64,000 bases of DNA from Sunxiuqinia elliptica (GTDB lineage: Bacteria; Bacteroidota; Bacteroidia; Bacteroidales; Prolixibacteraceae). A program made the position numbers and the translations under genes. Below the pieces are notes generated by a model, which saw only the letters and a list, made by a program, of their open reading frames with translations, searched no databases and was not told where the DNA came from. Below, one piece after another: positions 8,397 to 16,353 of this stretch; position 1 is the first letter of the stretch; every line of letters starts with the position of its first letter. The stretch spans positions 1 through 64,000 of the forward strand of contig NZ_FONW01000005.1 of assembly GCF_900113005.1 (NCBI RefSeq), given 5' to 3'.

Positions 8397-9953
8397 ATGA
8401 AACTTGGAAATGTATTAAAAACGTCAATCCCCATGGCTTTGGCCGGCTTGGTTGGATGTAGTGAAAAAGTGCCGGAAAAACCCAACGTGGTTGTTATTTA
8501 TGCCGATGATATTGGTTATGGCGATGTGGGGTGCTACGGTGCAACGGCTGTAAAAACTCCTCATGTTGATCAACTGGCTGCCCAAGGTCTTCGTTTTACC
8601 AATGCTTATGCTTGTGCTGCAACCTGTACGCCTTCGCGTTATGGTATGCTGACGGGCCAGTATCCCTTCCGCAGAAATGATACAGGTATTGCCCGTGGCG
8701 ATGCTCCGATGATTATTCGTAAAGAGCAGTATACCGTGGGAAGCCTGATGCAGGATGCTGGTTACAACACGGCGATGGTTGGGAAATGGCACCTTGGTTT
8801 AGGAGAAGGAGGCTTTAATAATCAGGATTGGAATGGTTTTATCACGCCAAACCCTAACGATATTGGTTTTGGTTATACTTATTTTATGGCTGCAACGGCC
8901 GACCGGGTACCTTGTGTGTATATTCAGGACGGGCATGTGGTTAACCTCGATCCCGAAGATCCGATTGAGGTGAGCTATACCACGCCTTTTGAAGGAGAGC
9001 CTCTGGGCAGAACACATCCGGAGTTGTTGAAGATGCATCCAAGTCATGGACATGATATGGCCATAGTGAATGGAATAAGCCGGATTGGTTACATGCGTGG
9101 AGGAAAGTCTGCCTTGTGGACAGATGAGAATTTTGCTGATTCAATTACCAGCAAGGCTGTGGAGTTCATTGAGCGTAACGATCCGAAAGTGACCGGAAAA
9201 CCATTTTTCTTGTATTTCGGAACCAACGATGTGCATGTTCCGCGTGTTCCCAATCCTCGCTTCGTTGGAGCAACGGATATGGGGCCAAGAGGCGATGCAA
9301 TTGCGGAGTTCGACTGGTCGGTTGGTGAAATTCTAAATACACTGAAGCGACTTGGCCTGGATGAAAATACCATGGTTATCTTATCCAGCGATAATGGTCC
9401 GGTGGTCGATGATGGATACCAGGATCAAGCTGTTGAACGTTTGGGAGACCATAAGCCGGCAGGACCTTTGCGTGGTGGAAAATACAGTGCATTTGAAGCC
9501 GGAACCCGTTTGCCGTTCATTATTCGCTGGCCTGAAAAAATTAAGCCCGGAATATCAGACGCAGCAGTTAGCCAGATTGACCTGATGGGGGTTTTAGCTG
9601 GCTTAACCAATCAACCCATCCCGGATAATGCAGGACCAGATAGTTTTTATGAGTTGGATAGCTGGTTGGGACAAGATCAGGATGGACGCGAATACGTCAT
9701 GCAACAGGCAGGTACCTTGTCAATTGTCGAGGGTGACTGGAAATACATTGTTCCTTCAAAAAGAGCTCGGTATAGTGCTAGTGTTGATATTGAAACGGGT
9801 AATGATACGGTTCCTCAATTGTACAATCTGAAAGCCGATTTGGGGGAAACCAATAACCTGGCAGCAGCCAATCCTGAAATCGTACAGCGCTTGAGTGAAA
9901 AGTTAAACGCTGTAAAAGAAAATACAGTCACCCGTCCAAAGGTCGTACAATAG
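8397..9953 (+). CDS. S1-family sulfatase, lipoprotein, paralogue of the first sulfatase
   Basis: A 518-residue Cys-type sulfatase with lipobox GLVGC (Cys21), metal-binding YADDIGYGD (residues 35-43), CTPSR with Cys77, GKWHLGLGEGG and SSDNGPV. It shares many stretches with the sulfatase at 1121, including DRVP, DPIEVSY, PSHGHD and the GGK(S/Y)S region, so the two are in-locus paralogues that probably attack the same sulfate position in different contexts. Unlike the 1121 gene it carries its own distinct leader sequence. A bidirectional terminator follows, marking the end of the sulfatase run. Maturation needs an enzyme not encoded here. Confidence 0.92.
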   Translation: MKLGNVLKTSIPMALAGLVGCSEKVPEKPNVVVIYADDIGYGDVGCYGATAVKTPHVDQLAAQGLRFTNAYACAATCTPSRYGMLTGQYPFRRNDTGIARGDAPMIIRKEQYTVGSLMQDAGYNTAMVGKWHLGLGEGGFNNQDWNGFITPNPNDIGFGYTYFMAATADRVPCVYIQDGHVVNLDPEDPIEVSYTTPFEGEPLGRTHPELLKMHPSHGHDMAIVNGISRIGYMRGGKSALWTDENFADSITSKAVEFIERNDPKVTGKPFFLYFGTNDVHVPRVPNPRFVGATDMGPRGDAIAEFDWSVGEILNTLKRLGLDENTMVILSSDNGPVVDDGYQDQAVERLGDHKPAGPLRGGKYSAFEAGTRLPFIIRWPEKIKPGISDAAVSQIDLMGVLAGLTNQPIPDNAGPDSFYELDSWLGQDQDGREYVMQQAGTLSIVEGDWKYIVPSKRARYSASVDIETGNDTVPQLYNLKADLGETNNLAAANPEIVQRLSEKLNAVKENTVTRPKVVQ

Positions 9954-9979
9954 AAAGAAAGCAATACTCTAATGGATAA

Positions 9980-10015
9980 AAAAGCATGAACCCGATTTCT
10001 CGAGTTCATGCTTTT
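9980..10015. terminator. Bidirectional intrinsic terminator
   Basis: AAAAGCATGAAC (9980-9991) pairs perfectly with GTTCATGCTTTT (10004-10015) around a 12-base loop. T-rich sequence follows on both strands. It lies between the converging fifth sulfatase and the Rnk-like gene and can serve both. Confidence 0.9.
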
Positions 10016-10022
10016 CATTTTT

Positions 10023-10433
10023 TTATGCTGTTTTTACAGTAAAGTGTCCGTTGGCTTCAGGCTGAAATGGGATATCAAGAATTTTAATCTGATTATCTTT
10101 TTTCCAGGTGCTGTAAGTCACTTCATCACCAATCCTACTTAAAAAAACAGCAATCCCCAAGGCGGAGAAAATAGATAGTTTATGTTCTCTGATATTTTCC
10201 CATTCGGGATAAACCAACTTCATATTCAATACCGTTGTGGTATTGACTTGCTTGAGCTGTACAACCGAGTTCATCGTTACCACATCTGAAGGAATCTCCT
10301 GAGGAGGAACCTTTTGAGCTTTGCCAAGCTTTTCTCTTAGCATATTAATAAACTCAAATTTGGTATAGTAAGCTTGCTCAATTGTTCTAAGCTGTTGCGT
10401 AATTTTGTCGAAGTCGATAGTTGATATCAGCAT
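10023..10433 (-). CDS. Rnk-like / GreA-GreB C-terminal domain protein
   Basis: A 136-residue protein with a short helical N-terminus (about residues 1-50) and a GreA/GreB C-terminal domain. The domain shows DVVTMNSVVQL, KLVYPEW, LSIFSALGIAVFLSRIGDEV and the final QPEANG. This arrangement matches Rnk, which binds RNA polymerase near the secondary channel and modulates transcription but lacks the long acidic coiled coil needed for full cleavage-factor activity. It is cytoplasmic. It is the last gene of a minus-strand trio with a second Rnk-like gene and a tiny basic protein gene whose stop lies 5 bases before its ATG. Bacteroidota often carry several such proteins; the target genes are unknown. 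Confidence 0.85.
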   Translation of the reverse strand: MLISTIDFDKITQQLRTIEQAYYTKFEFINMLREKLGKAQKVPPQEIPSDVVTMNSVVQLKQVNTTTVLNMKLVYPEWENIREHKLSIFSALGIAVFLSRIGDEVTYSTWKKDNQIKILDIPFQPEANGHFTVKTA

Positions 10434-10438
10434 AGCTA

Positions 10439-10552
10439 CTATTTCTTTTTGCGTTTAGCTACTTTCTCCTCTGCTTTTTTCAGCTTTTTCTCATGCCTTT
10501 TTTCTTTGATACTCTTTTGGGGAGTTTTCAGATCATTACCTTTCTTTGCCAT
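10439..10552 (-). CDS. 37-residue highly basic protein, unknown
   Basis: A short open frame reads [19 protein letters not shown] and continues with a Lys/Glu-rich helix to a KRKKK terminus. Nearly half the residues are Lys or Arg, with no hydrophobic stretch, so it should be a soluble nucleic-acid or ribosome-associated peptide if made. It lies between two Rnk-like genes on the same strand with only 5 bases to the next ATG, which favours cotranscription. No strong Shine-Dalgarno sequence precedes it, as is usual in this phylum. I do not recognise the family; the amphipathic lysine pattern and position argue against chance, but the small size keeps confidence moderate. Confidence 0.55.
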
Positions 10553-10608
10553 GTTTAAAAAATTTAAATGATTAATAAATAAGACACTTCATGAGAATGA
10601 AGGGATAT

Positions 10609-11022
10609 CTAAGTGGTGTATTCACCATTTGCTTCAGGCTGATAGATGATTTTGGTAATCTTCATTTTTTTGGTTCCTTTCGGAACTTCAAATGAGATGG
10701 TACTGTTGACTTTGTAGCCCAGTAGTGCAATTCCCAAAGGCGACAAAATAGAAATGCGCCCTTTTTTGAAGTCTGAATCCTGAGGATAAACCAGTTTCAA
10801 CACCATGGTTCTTTTGGTGTCCGGATCAAGAATTTCAACTTCTGAGTTCATAGTAACATAGTCAGCTTCCATTTTCTTGGACTCGACTCGTTGAGCCCGT
10901 CCTAATTCTTCGCTCAGGAATTTCAGGTTTCGAATTTCAACGCTTTTATCGTTTTGGGTGGAATGAACTAGTTTACTTAAGCGTACAAAGTCTAATTCAG
11001 TAATTATTATTTGATTATCCAT
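10609..11022 (-). CDS. Rnk-like / GreA-GreB C-terminal domain protein
   Basis: A 137-residue relative of the gene at 10023. The N-terminal helix region is short (RLSKLVHS...), followed by the GreA/GreB C-terminal fold with DYVTMNSEVEI, LKLVYPQD, ISILSPLGIALLGYKV and YQPEANGEY. It keeps the LSPLGIALLG core more faithfully than its neighbour, so it is probably the better conserved polymerase-binding copy. It is the first gene of the minus-strand group and has about 300 bases of leader region before the divergent MarR gene. Likely role: modulation of RNA polymerase during starvation or stress. Distinguishing Rnk from a truncated GreA would need a structural comparison. Confidence 0.85.
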   Translation of the reverse strand: MDNQIIITELDFVRLSKLVHSTQNDKSVEIRNLKFLSEELGRAQRVESKKMEADYVTMNSEVEILDPDTKRTMVLKLVYPQDSDFKKGRISILSPLGIALLGYKVNSTISFEVPKGTKKMKITKIIYQPEANGEYTT

Positions 11023-11322
11023 AAGTGTATAAGATTAAATTATTAAAAAGAATAAATGAATCTTGAAAAATGAACGTGCTGTTAACCGGATACGGCTAAA
11101 ATGAAAAACAAGGAACTACCCCACAGCAATGGGTAGCACCTTAATGGGTGTTTTGGGTATGATTAATGCGTGTTTTAACATGATCAATTGTTCTTCGGTC
11201 TGATCAAAAAAGTGTTTCTTTAATCAAAATAAAATCACAATAAAAAACGGATACGACATAAAAATATCGCATCCGATGTAAAAGTAAGCAATCTTTTATA
11301 TTTTTACAAAAATTTCGGGCGA
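11023..11322. other. 300-base divergent intergenic region
   Basis: Lies between the leftward Rnk-like group and the rightward MarR gene. It holds a small hairpin (CTACCC 11116-11121 with GGGTAG 11131-11136), two TGATCA words, and a strong minus-strand terminator listed separately. TATATTTT before the MarR ATG is a loose -7 box. No gene is visible. Confidence 0.5.
11242..11275 (-). terminator. Minus-strand intrinsic terminator, apparently orphan
   Basis: Read on the minus strand, a 12-pair stem (11275-11264 with 11259-11248, including two G-U pairs) closes a UUUU loop and runs into six T. On the plus strand the same stem has two A-C mismatches, so it is built for leftward transcripts. No leftward gene lies directly before it; upstream is the rightward MarR gene. 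Confidence 0.65.
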
Positions 11323-12021
11323 ATGAGGAGCAAATACGATTTTCTAAAGCAGTTAATTGATTTATATGAAGAGTACGAACAAGAAGAAAAACACCTAAAC
11401 CTCTTAGGATTTGCGCAGTGGACAATTAATCGGTTGGAGGATGAGCCCGATTTGAATAAGGGACTGAGTCCCCGAATAAGGCAGGAGAGTGAAAGTTCAT
11501 CGACTCCATTTCTGAATGATTTAAATGACAAAGCCCGTTTTTTGGAGCTTGTTTCCAGAATTGCGCGCTACCATGAATTTTACACACGCAAGGCTTTAAA
11601 GGAATCAGTGATCAATACGCGCCTCGAATTTTTATTTTTACGAACGATCGACCAGCTGGAGCGGGCGCGGAAAACGGATTTAATAAACACCTACCATCTG
11701 GAATATACAACCGGGATGGATACGATCCGGCGATTGAAAAACAACGGTTTGCTTTACGAAGTGCCTGATGAAGCAGATAAACGAGCCAAGCTGCTGGAAC
11801 TAACTGATAAGGGAAAAGAAGTACTGGCCCTTTCGGTGAAACGTTTTAACGATGAAACGACCATGTTTTTTGCTGCAACCAGCGAAAACAAATGGAAAAA
11901 GGTATTGCCTGCTTTGGTTGAGCTGGAAGATATACACAGCCAGGTGTACCAAAAACACAACGACAAGCCATTTGCCGAATTGGCTAACCTGATGGATTCT
12001 CTCAAGCGGTATTATAAATAG
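11323..12021 (+). CDS. MarR-family transcriptional regulator
   Basis: A 232-residue cytoplasmic protein. Residues about 75-210 form a MarR-type winged helix: a helical dimerisation region, then EYTTGMDTIRRLKNNGLLYE as recognition helix and wing entry, and LLELTDKGKEVLAL, the typical wing and dimerisation helix. The N-terminal 70 residues are acidic and less typical (DEPDLNKGLSPRIRQ). It is a single-gene unit ended by a good terminator. The only clue to its target is the divergent Rnk-like group. MarR proteins usually respond to phenolics, oxidants or drugs, but nothing here shows the signal. Confidence 0.8.
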   Translation: MRSKYDFLKQLIDLYEEYEQEEKHLNLLGFAQWTINRLEDEPDLNKGLSPRIRQESESSSTPFLNDLNDKARFLELVSRIARYHEFYTRKALKESVINTRLEFLFLRTIDQLERARKTDLINTYHLEYTTGMDTIRRLKNNGLLYEVPDEADKRAKLLELTDKGKEVLALSVKRFNDETTMFFAATSENKWKKVLPALVELEDIHSQVYQKHNDKPFAELANLMDSLKRYYK

Positions 12022-12058
12022 TTTCTACAAGGTAAAAACCAAGTGGAGCTAAATGATT

Positions 12059-12088
12059 AGCCCGGAATATCATGATCTATTCCGGGCT
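12059..12088 (+). terminator. Intrinsic terminator after the MarR gene
   Basis: AGCCCGGAATA (12059-12069) and TATTCCGGGCT (12078-12088) form a perfect 11-pair stem with an 8-base loop, followed by TTTTC. It sits between the converging MarR and GntR genes. Confidence 0.9.
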
Positions 12089-12110
12089 TTTTCTTAATTA
12101 AGCAAGCATT

Positions 12111-12863
12111 TTATTTAGAATCTGTGCTTACAGAGTCTTTCTTCCCATGTTGTTCCAGAGTAAAAATTCGTTGAAAGTGGTTTTCCAGATGCTTACGCAT
12201 CGCCATACGGAACTCGTCTGGTGAGCCGTTTTTCAGGGTGTCCACAATTCCTTTGTGAGATATGTATCGCTTATTTTCAATTGGTTTGTGAATGAGGCCG
12301 CTATCGTAGACATAGTTGAATACCGGAAGCAAAATTTGCTGGAAGTTACGCAGGGTCTCATTGCCTGTAATTTCATAAAGCTTCCCATGAAATTTGATTT
12401 CATGACTGATGTCGAAAAGAATATCTTCGCTGAATTCCGGTTCTTCATCAACAATGGCCTCTAACTCCTCAATATCTTTGGGGGTTATTCTCCTGAAAAT
12501 TAAATCTCCCATTCCAATCTCAAGCACCAGTCTGAGCTCAAAAATATCTTTCAAGGTGCTGTTGTCAAGGATGTGCGGAATCATTGATTTTTGAAGCAAT
12601 ACCGATAAATCCGGGCTTTTGATAATCGTCCCTTTGTGCTTTTTCGATTCGATAATTCCCATGGTTTTTAGGCGGTTTAGCGATTCACGGATGACCGTTC
12701 TGCTTACGCCCATGGTATTAACCAACTCCATCTCTTTAGGAATTGAATCACCGGGTTGCAACTCTTTTTTAATAAAGAATTCAATCAGGTTCATTTCTAC
12801 TTTATCAACTAAACTCCGTGTATCAACTGCCTGTAGTAATGTACTTAGATCTTCTGTGCTCAT
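12111..12863 (-). CDS. GntR family regulator with FCD domain (NanR/FadR type)
   Basis: A 250-residue repressor candidate. Residues about 18-77 form the GntR winged helix (LQPGDSIPKEMELVNTMGVS, then RTVIRESLNRL as recognition helix). Residues about 95-235 form an FCD ligand domain with the metal-binding histidines of that fold: Asp/His in the EIKFHGKLYEITGN helix, SHKGIVDTL, and MRKHLENHF. E. coli NanR, the sialic-acid regulator, belongs to the same FadR/FCD group. The gene is divergent from the SusC/SusD-sialidase block, 133 bases away, and a palindrome in that gap overlaps the expected SusC start site, so I infer local repression relieved by a sugar such as Neu5Ac. The ligand is not proven. 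Confidence 0.88.
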   Translation of the reverse strand: MSTEDLSTLLQAVDTRSLVDKVEMNLIEFFIKKELQPGDSIPKEMELVNTMGVSRTVIRESLNRLKTMGIIESKKHKGTIIKSPDLSVLLQKSMIPHILDNSTLKDIFELRLVLEIGMGDLIFRRITPKDIEELEAIVDEEPEFSEDILFDISHEIKFHGKLYEITGNETLRNFQQILLPVFNYVYDSGLIHKPIENKRYISHKGIVDTLKNGSPDEFRMAMRKHLENHFQRIFTLEQHGKKDSVSTDSK

Positions 12864-12912
12864 ACTGAATGGGATGAATATGTATTACTTAAGACACAAA
12901 TTTCAGAAATAT

Positions 12913-12943
12913 TTTGGAATAAAAAAACAAATCTCTACTTTTG
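12913..12943 (+). promoter_or_regulatory. Promoter of the SusC block
   Basis: TTTG (12913-12916), a 19-base spacer and TACTTTTG (12936-12943) match the Bacteroidota -33/-7 consensus in sequence and spacing. Transcription should begin near base 12950, giving a leader of about 47 bases before the SusC ATG. Confidence 0.75.
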
Positions 12944-12949
12944 AATCGT

Positions 12950-12966
12950 CTTATGTCATACATAAG
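12950..12966. promoter_or_regulatory. Candidate GntR/FCD operator
   Basis: CTTATGTCATACATAAG is a perfect inverted repeat with 7-base arms and a 3-base centre. It lies in the gap between the GntR gene and susC and starts where transcription from the promoter just upstream should begin, the classic place for a repressor site. The inner ATGT...ACAT pattern resembles FadR-subfamily operators. A lone half-site-like CTTATGT also occurs at 16325 before susD. Confidence 0.65.
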
Positions 12967-12996
12967 GCAATTGAGAAAACTTAACACGCATTACTT

Positions 12997-15900
12997 ATGA
13001 AGAACAAAATTCGAACTTTATTTTCGTTTGGTTGGCTGCTGGCTTTGGTTATGGTGAGCAGTTATGCGTTTGCACAGCAAACAGTTACCGGTCGGGTAGT
13101 AGAGGCGGCAACCGGTGATCCTCTGCCAGGAGCAACAATTCTTGTTTCGGGCACTTCAACAGGAACAATTACCGATTTTGAAGGTAATTACTCGCTGGCT
13201 GTTCCGGAAGGGAGCAAGCAGCTTGAATTTTCAATGATTGGTTTCGAACACCAGTTTATTCAATTGAATGGTGCTGCAATCGTTAATGTAGCGATGAAAG
13301 TGAAAACTACAGCTTTAAATGAGGTGGTGGTTACAGGTTATACCACGCAGTCTCGCGCAGAGATGACGACCTCAATTGCAAAGTTGGATACCAAAGTGTT
13401 GGAAAGTGCTCCTCGCTCTAATGCGGCAACTGCCTTGCAAGGAACAATTGCCGGACTGAAGGTGACGCAAACAACTGGCCAGCCCGGATCGACACCTAGT
13501 CTGGTGGTTCGTGGAGGTACAAGCTTTTCAGGCACAGGAAGTCCGCTGGTTTTAATTGATGGTGTCCCCGGATCGTTCTATGCTTTAAATGCTGACGATA
13601 TTGAATCGATGGAAGTATTGAAAGATGCTGCATCAACAGCAATTTACGGGGCTCGTGCAGCAAATGGTGTTATCTTGGTGACAACTAAAAAAGGCAAAGT
13701 TGGCAAATCGAACATTACTTTTCGGGCGAAGTTTACAAGCAATGAACGTCGCGAAGATCCGATGGAGTATCTGGGAGCTGCTGACTATGTGAAGTTTAAC
13801 CGCTTGGCCGTTAAGCAGGCTCAGGATGTGATGGGCTATGCTTGGTTAAATCAGTTTTTAACCGGGGCACACGCTGCAGCAACGGGTAACAATACCACAA
13901 ACTCGATTTATACCACGATGGTATTGTCTGATGATAACAAGTACTTGCTGAATTTTGATGGTTGGCAGACCATTGATGATCCTGTAAATCCGGGAACAAG
14001 CTTGTTGTTTCAAGCCAATAAGATGAATGAGCTGTTTTATCAGGATAGCTATGCTCAGGATTATAGTTTGTCTTTTGACGGCGGAAACGATAGAGGAACC
14101 TATTACCTGGGACTTGGTTTCCTGGATGATAAAGGCTTGGTTTTTGGATCTTCGTTTAAACGTTATTCAGGTACGTTCAATGCTTCTTATAAACTATCGG
14201 ACGCATTGAAAGTTAGCTCTAACCTGATTTATGCACACTCAAGTCAGAACTTGCCTTTTGACAGTGAATACAACTTATTTCAACGGACAGCTGGTCTGGC
14301 TCCAACGTCACGCATCTATAATAATAATCCGGATGGGAGCTTGTCGAGCGAGTACCAGCCAGGCACTTACCTGGGATTTGGAAACCCTCTTTATTACCGA
14401 GATAAGTTTATTCGCTACAATTTAGAGCAACGGTTAACAGGTTCAGTTCAGCTTGACTACAATTTTCTGAAAGACTTTACAGCAACAGTTCGTGGAAGTC
14501 ATTTTTCGATCAACAATTCCAACGAAGCTTTCAATAAGGCCTATTTGAATTCGGGACGATTGAATACCGAAAGAATATCATCTGCCAGTCACAAGCGAAC
14601 TTTGCGTAACCAGTTGACGGCAATGATCAACTTCAGGAAGAAGATTAATAAGCACCACAATGTGAGTGCATTGCTTGGAGCAGAATATTTTGAAGAGAAT
14701 TATTTTGAAATGAAGGCGGCTACGAGGCTTTCGCCAACCGATTTGATTTATACCATGAATGTAGGATCGGAAGCTAGCGGTGTGCCTTCTTCTTACCGTA
14801 CGGGGTATGAGATTGCTTCTTTGTTTGGGCAGGCCAACTACGATTACGATTACAAGTACCTGTTGGGTCTGACTTTCCGTTACGATGGAACTTCTCGTCT
14901 GGGAAATAATAAATATGGCTTTTTCCCTGGAGTATCCGTGGGATGGAACGTACACAACGAAGATTTCTTCCAGCAGTCGGCAATTAAAAATACGATTACC
15001 AAAATTAAACCTCGTTTGAGTTATGGGGTTAACGGTAACATTGATGTACTAAGCAACTTTGGCGTTTTTGGAAGGTATGGCAAAACATCAATTTACGACA
15101 CACAAGCGGGTTATGCAAACAATGGCTTGCCTTTGCTCGACCTAAAATGGGAACGCTCAACAACCTTGAATATGGGATTGGATGTTGGCCTGTTGAATAA
15201 CCGCTTGATTTTGATTGCGGATTACTTCGTTCGCGATGTGGAAGATAAGCTGGCAGATTTGACCTTGCCACTTTGGACCGGTTTTTCATCCATTACCACC
15301 AATAACGGAACGCTCCGCAATAAAGGGTTGGAGTTGCAGCTGGATGCAGGTGTGATTGACACGGATGACTGGAAATGGAACCTCGGATTGACTTATTACC
15401 GGGTGCGTAATTTCGCACAAGATTTGCCTGAAAATGGGGTGGATAAAAATCGTCAGGGAGGAACTGAAATTTATGATCCTGCAACTGGAGAAACCAAGTA
15501 TGTTGGCGGTTTGCAAGAAGGAGAACGTGTCGGTTACGATGTAATTACAGGTTATGTGTTTGATGGTGTTTATCAAACCCAAGCCGACATTGATGAACAT
15601 GCTGGCCGTGTGGTCGAGTTTGCAACGCAAAAAGATACGCGCTTCCTCGGAGATACCCGCTGGAAAGACATGAATGGAGATAACGTAATCAACTACCTGG
15701 ATCGGGTGGTAATTGGCCGTAGAACTCCCGATTTTACAGGAGGTGTGACCTCTGATTTGAGCTATAAAAACTTCAACTTGTTTGTAAAAACCGACTTTGC
15801 CGTTGGACATTATATCATCAATGGTCGTCGGGTAAAAGGAATTGCACAAACGCAGGGAAACCAAAACGGACCACTGGAAATTCGCGATTCATGGACTCCG

Positions 15901-16239
15901 GAGAATCCAACGTCCAATGTTCCAATCTTTACTTTGGTTGATCGTCAGCGAAACCACTTGGCAGCAGGAGGAGACCAAGGTTCCATGGACAATAGCAGTT
16001 CCAGAATGTGGGAAAAGGGAGATTACCTGGCTTTACGGGAAGTTACCTTGAGTTATGATCTGAATGGAAAGCTGGTCAATAACTACTTCCAAAATATGAG
16101 ACTTTATGTAACAGGTGCTAACCTGGCTTATTTCAATGGGTTTTCAGGAAGTTCACCCGAAGAGTCAAGCAACGGAATTGACTCGGGAAGATTTCCTTTG
16201 CCTCGCACATTTACCTTTGGCGTAAATGTTACCTTTTAA
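12997..16239 (+). CDS. SusC-family TonB-dependent outer-membrane transporter
   Basis: A 1080-residue outer-membrane importer. The signal peptide ends at SYAFA (residue 26), followed by a carboxypeptidase-regulatory-like domain (about 27-103), TonB box LNEVVVTGY (107-115), plug domain (about 115-235, with LVLIDGVPG and VLKDAASTAIYGARAANGVI) and a long beta barrel ending in TFGVNVTF with the terminal Phe recognised by the assembly machinery. It forms the lidded import pair with the SusD protein 114 bases downstream. Next to sialidase, lyase and epimerase genes it is comparable to the NanO transporter of Tannerella/Bacteroides, so sialic acid or a sialylated oligosaccharide is the likely cargo. 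A promoter and operator-like palindrome precede it. Confidence 0.93.
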   Translation: MKNKIRTLFSFGWLLALVMVSSYAFAQQTVTGRVVEAATGDPLPGATILVSGTSTGTITDFEGNYSLAVPEGSKQLEFSMIGFEHQFIQLNGAAIVNVAMKVKTTALNEVVVTGYTTQSRAEMTTSIAKLDTKVLESAPRSNAATALQGTIAGLKVTQTTGQPGSTPSLVVRGGTSFSGTGSPLVLIDGVPGSFYALNADDIESMEVLKDAASTAIYGARAANGVILVTTKKGKVGKSNITFRAKFTSNERREDPMEYLGAADYVKFNRLAVKQAQDVMGYAWLNQFLTGAHAAATGNNTTNSIYTTMVLSDDNKYLLNFDGWQTIDDPVNPGTSLLFQANKMNELFYQDSYAQDYSLSFDGGNDRGTYYLGLGFLDDKGLVFGSSFKRYSGTFNASYKLSDALKVSSNLIYAHSSQNLPFDSEYNLFQRTAGLAPTSRIYNNNPDGSLSSEYQPGTYLGFGNPLYYRDKFIRYNLEQRLTGSVQLDYNFLKDFTATVRGSHFSINNSNEAFNKAYLNSGRLNTERISSASHKRTLRNQLTAMINFRKKINKHHNVSALLGAEYFEENYFEMKAATRLSPTDLIYTMNVGSEASGVPSSYRTGYEIASLFGQANYDYDYKYLLGLTFRYDGTSRLGNNKYGFFPGVSVGWNVHNEDFFQQSAIKNTITKIKPRLSYGVNGNIDVLSNFGVFGRYGKTSIYDTQAGYANNGLPLLDLKWERSTTLNMGLDVGLLNNRLILIADYFVRDVEDKLADLTLPLWTGFSSITTNNGTLRNKGLELQLDAGVIDTDDWKWNLGLTYYRVRNFAQDLPENGVDKNRQGGTEIYDPATGETKYVGGLQEGERVGYDVITGYVFDGVYQTQADIDEHAGRVVEFATQKDTRFLGDTRWKDMNGDNVINYLDRVVIGRRTPDFTGGVTSDLSYKNFNLFVKTDFAVGHYIINGRRVKGIAQTQGNQNGPLEIRDSWTPENPTSNVPIFTLVDRQRNHLAAGGDQGSMDNSSSRMWEKGDYLALREVTLSYDLNGKLVNNYFQNMRLYVTGANLAYFNGFSGSSPEESSNGIDSGRFPLPRTFTFGVNVTF

Positions 16240-16353
16240 GAGAGATATGGAATATGAAACACCCATGACAAAGAAATTTGACACATACAATGATGATTGA
16301 GATGTCTCATCTAGTGTCCTGATTCTTATGTCTTGGCTCTAATTTTTAAACAC

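Noticed and set aside
11160-11215. Pair of TGATCA words as a possible terminator before the MarR gene
   Set aside because: TGATCA is self-complementary, the stem is only 6 bases with a long loop, and A, not T, follows.
14578-15864. Long open frames antisense to susC
   Set aside because: They are shadows of a clear 1080-codon gene and translate to His/Cys-rich sequence without domains.
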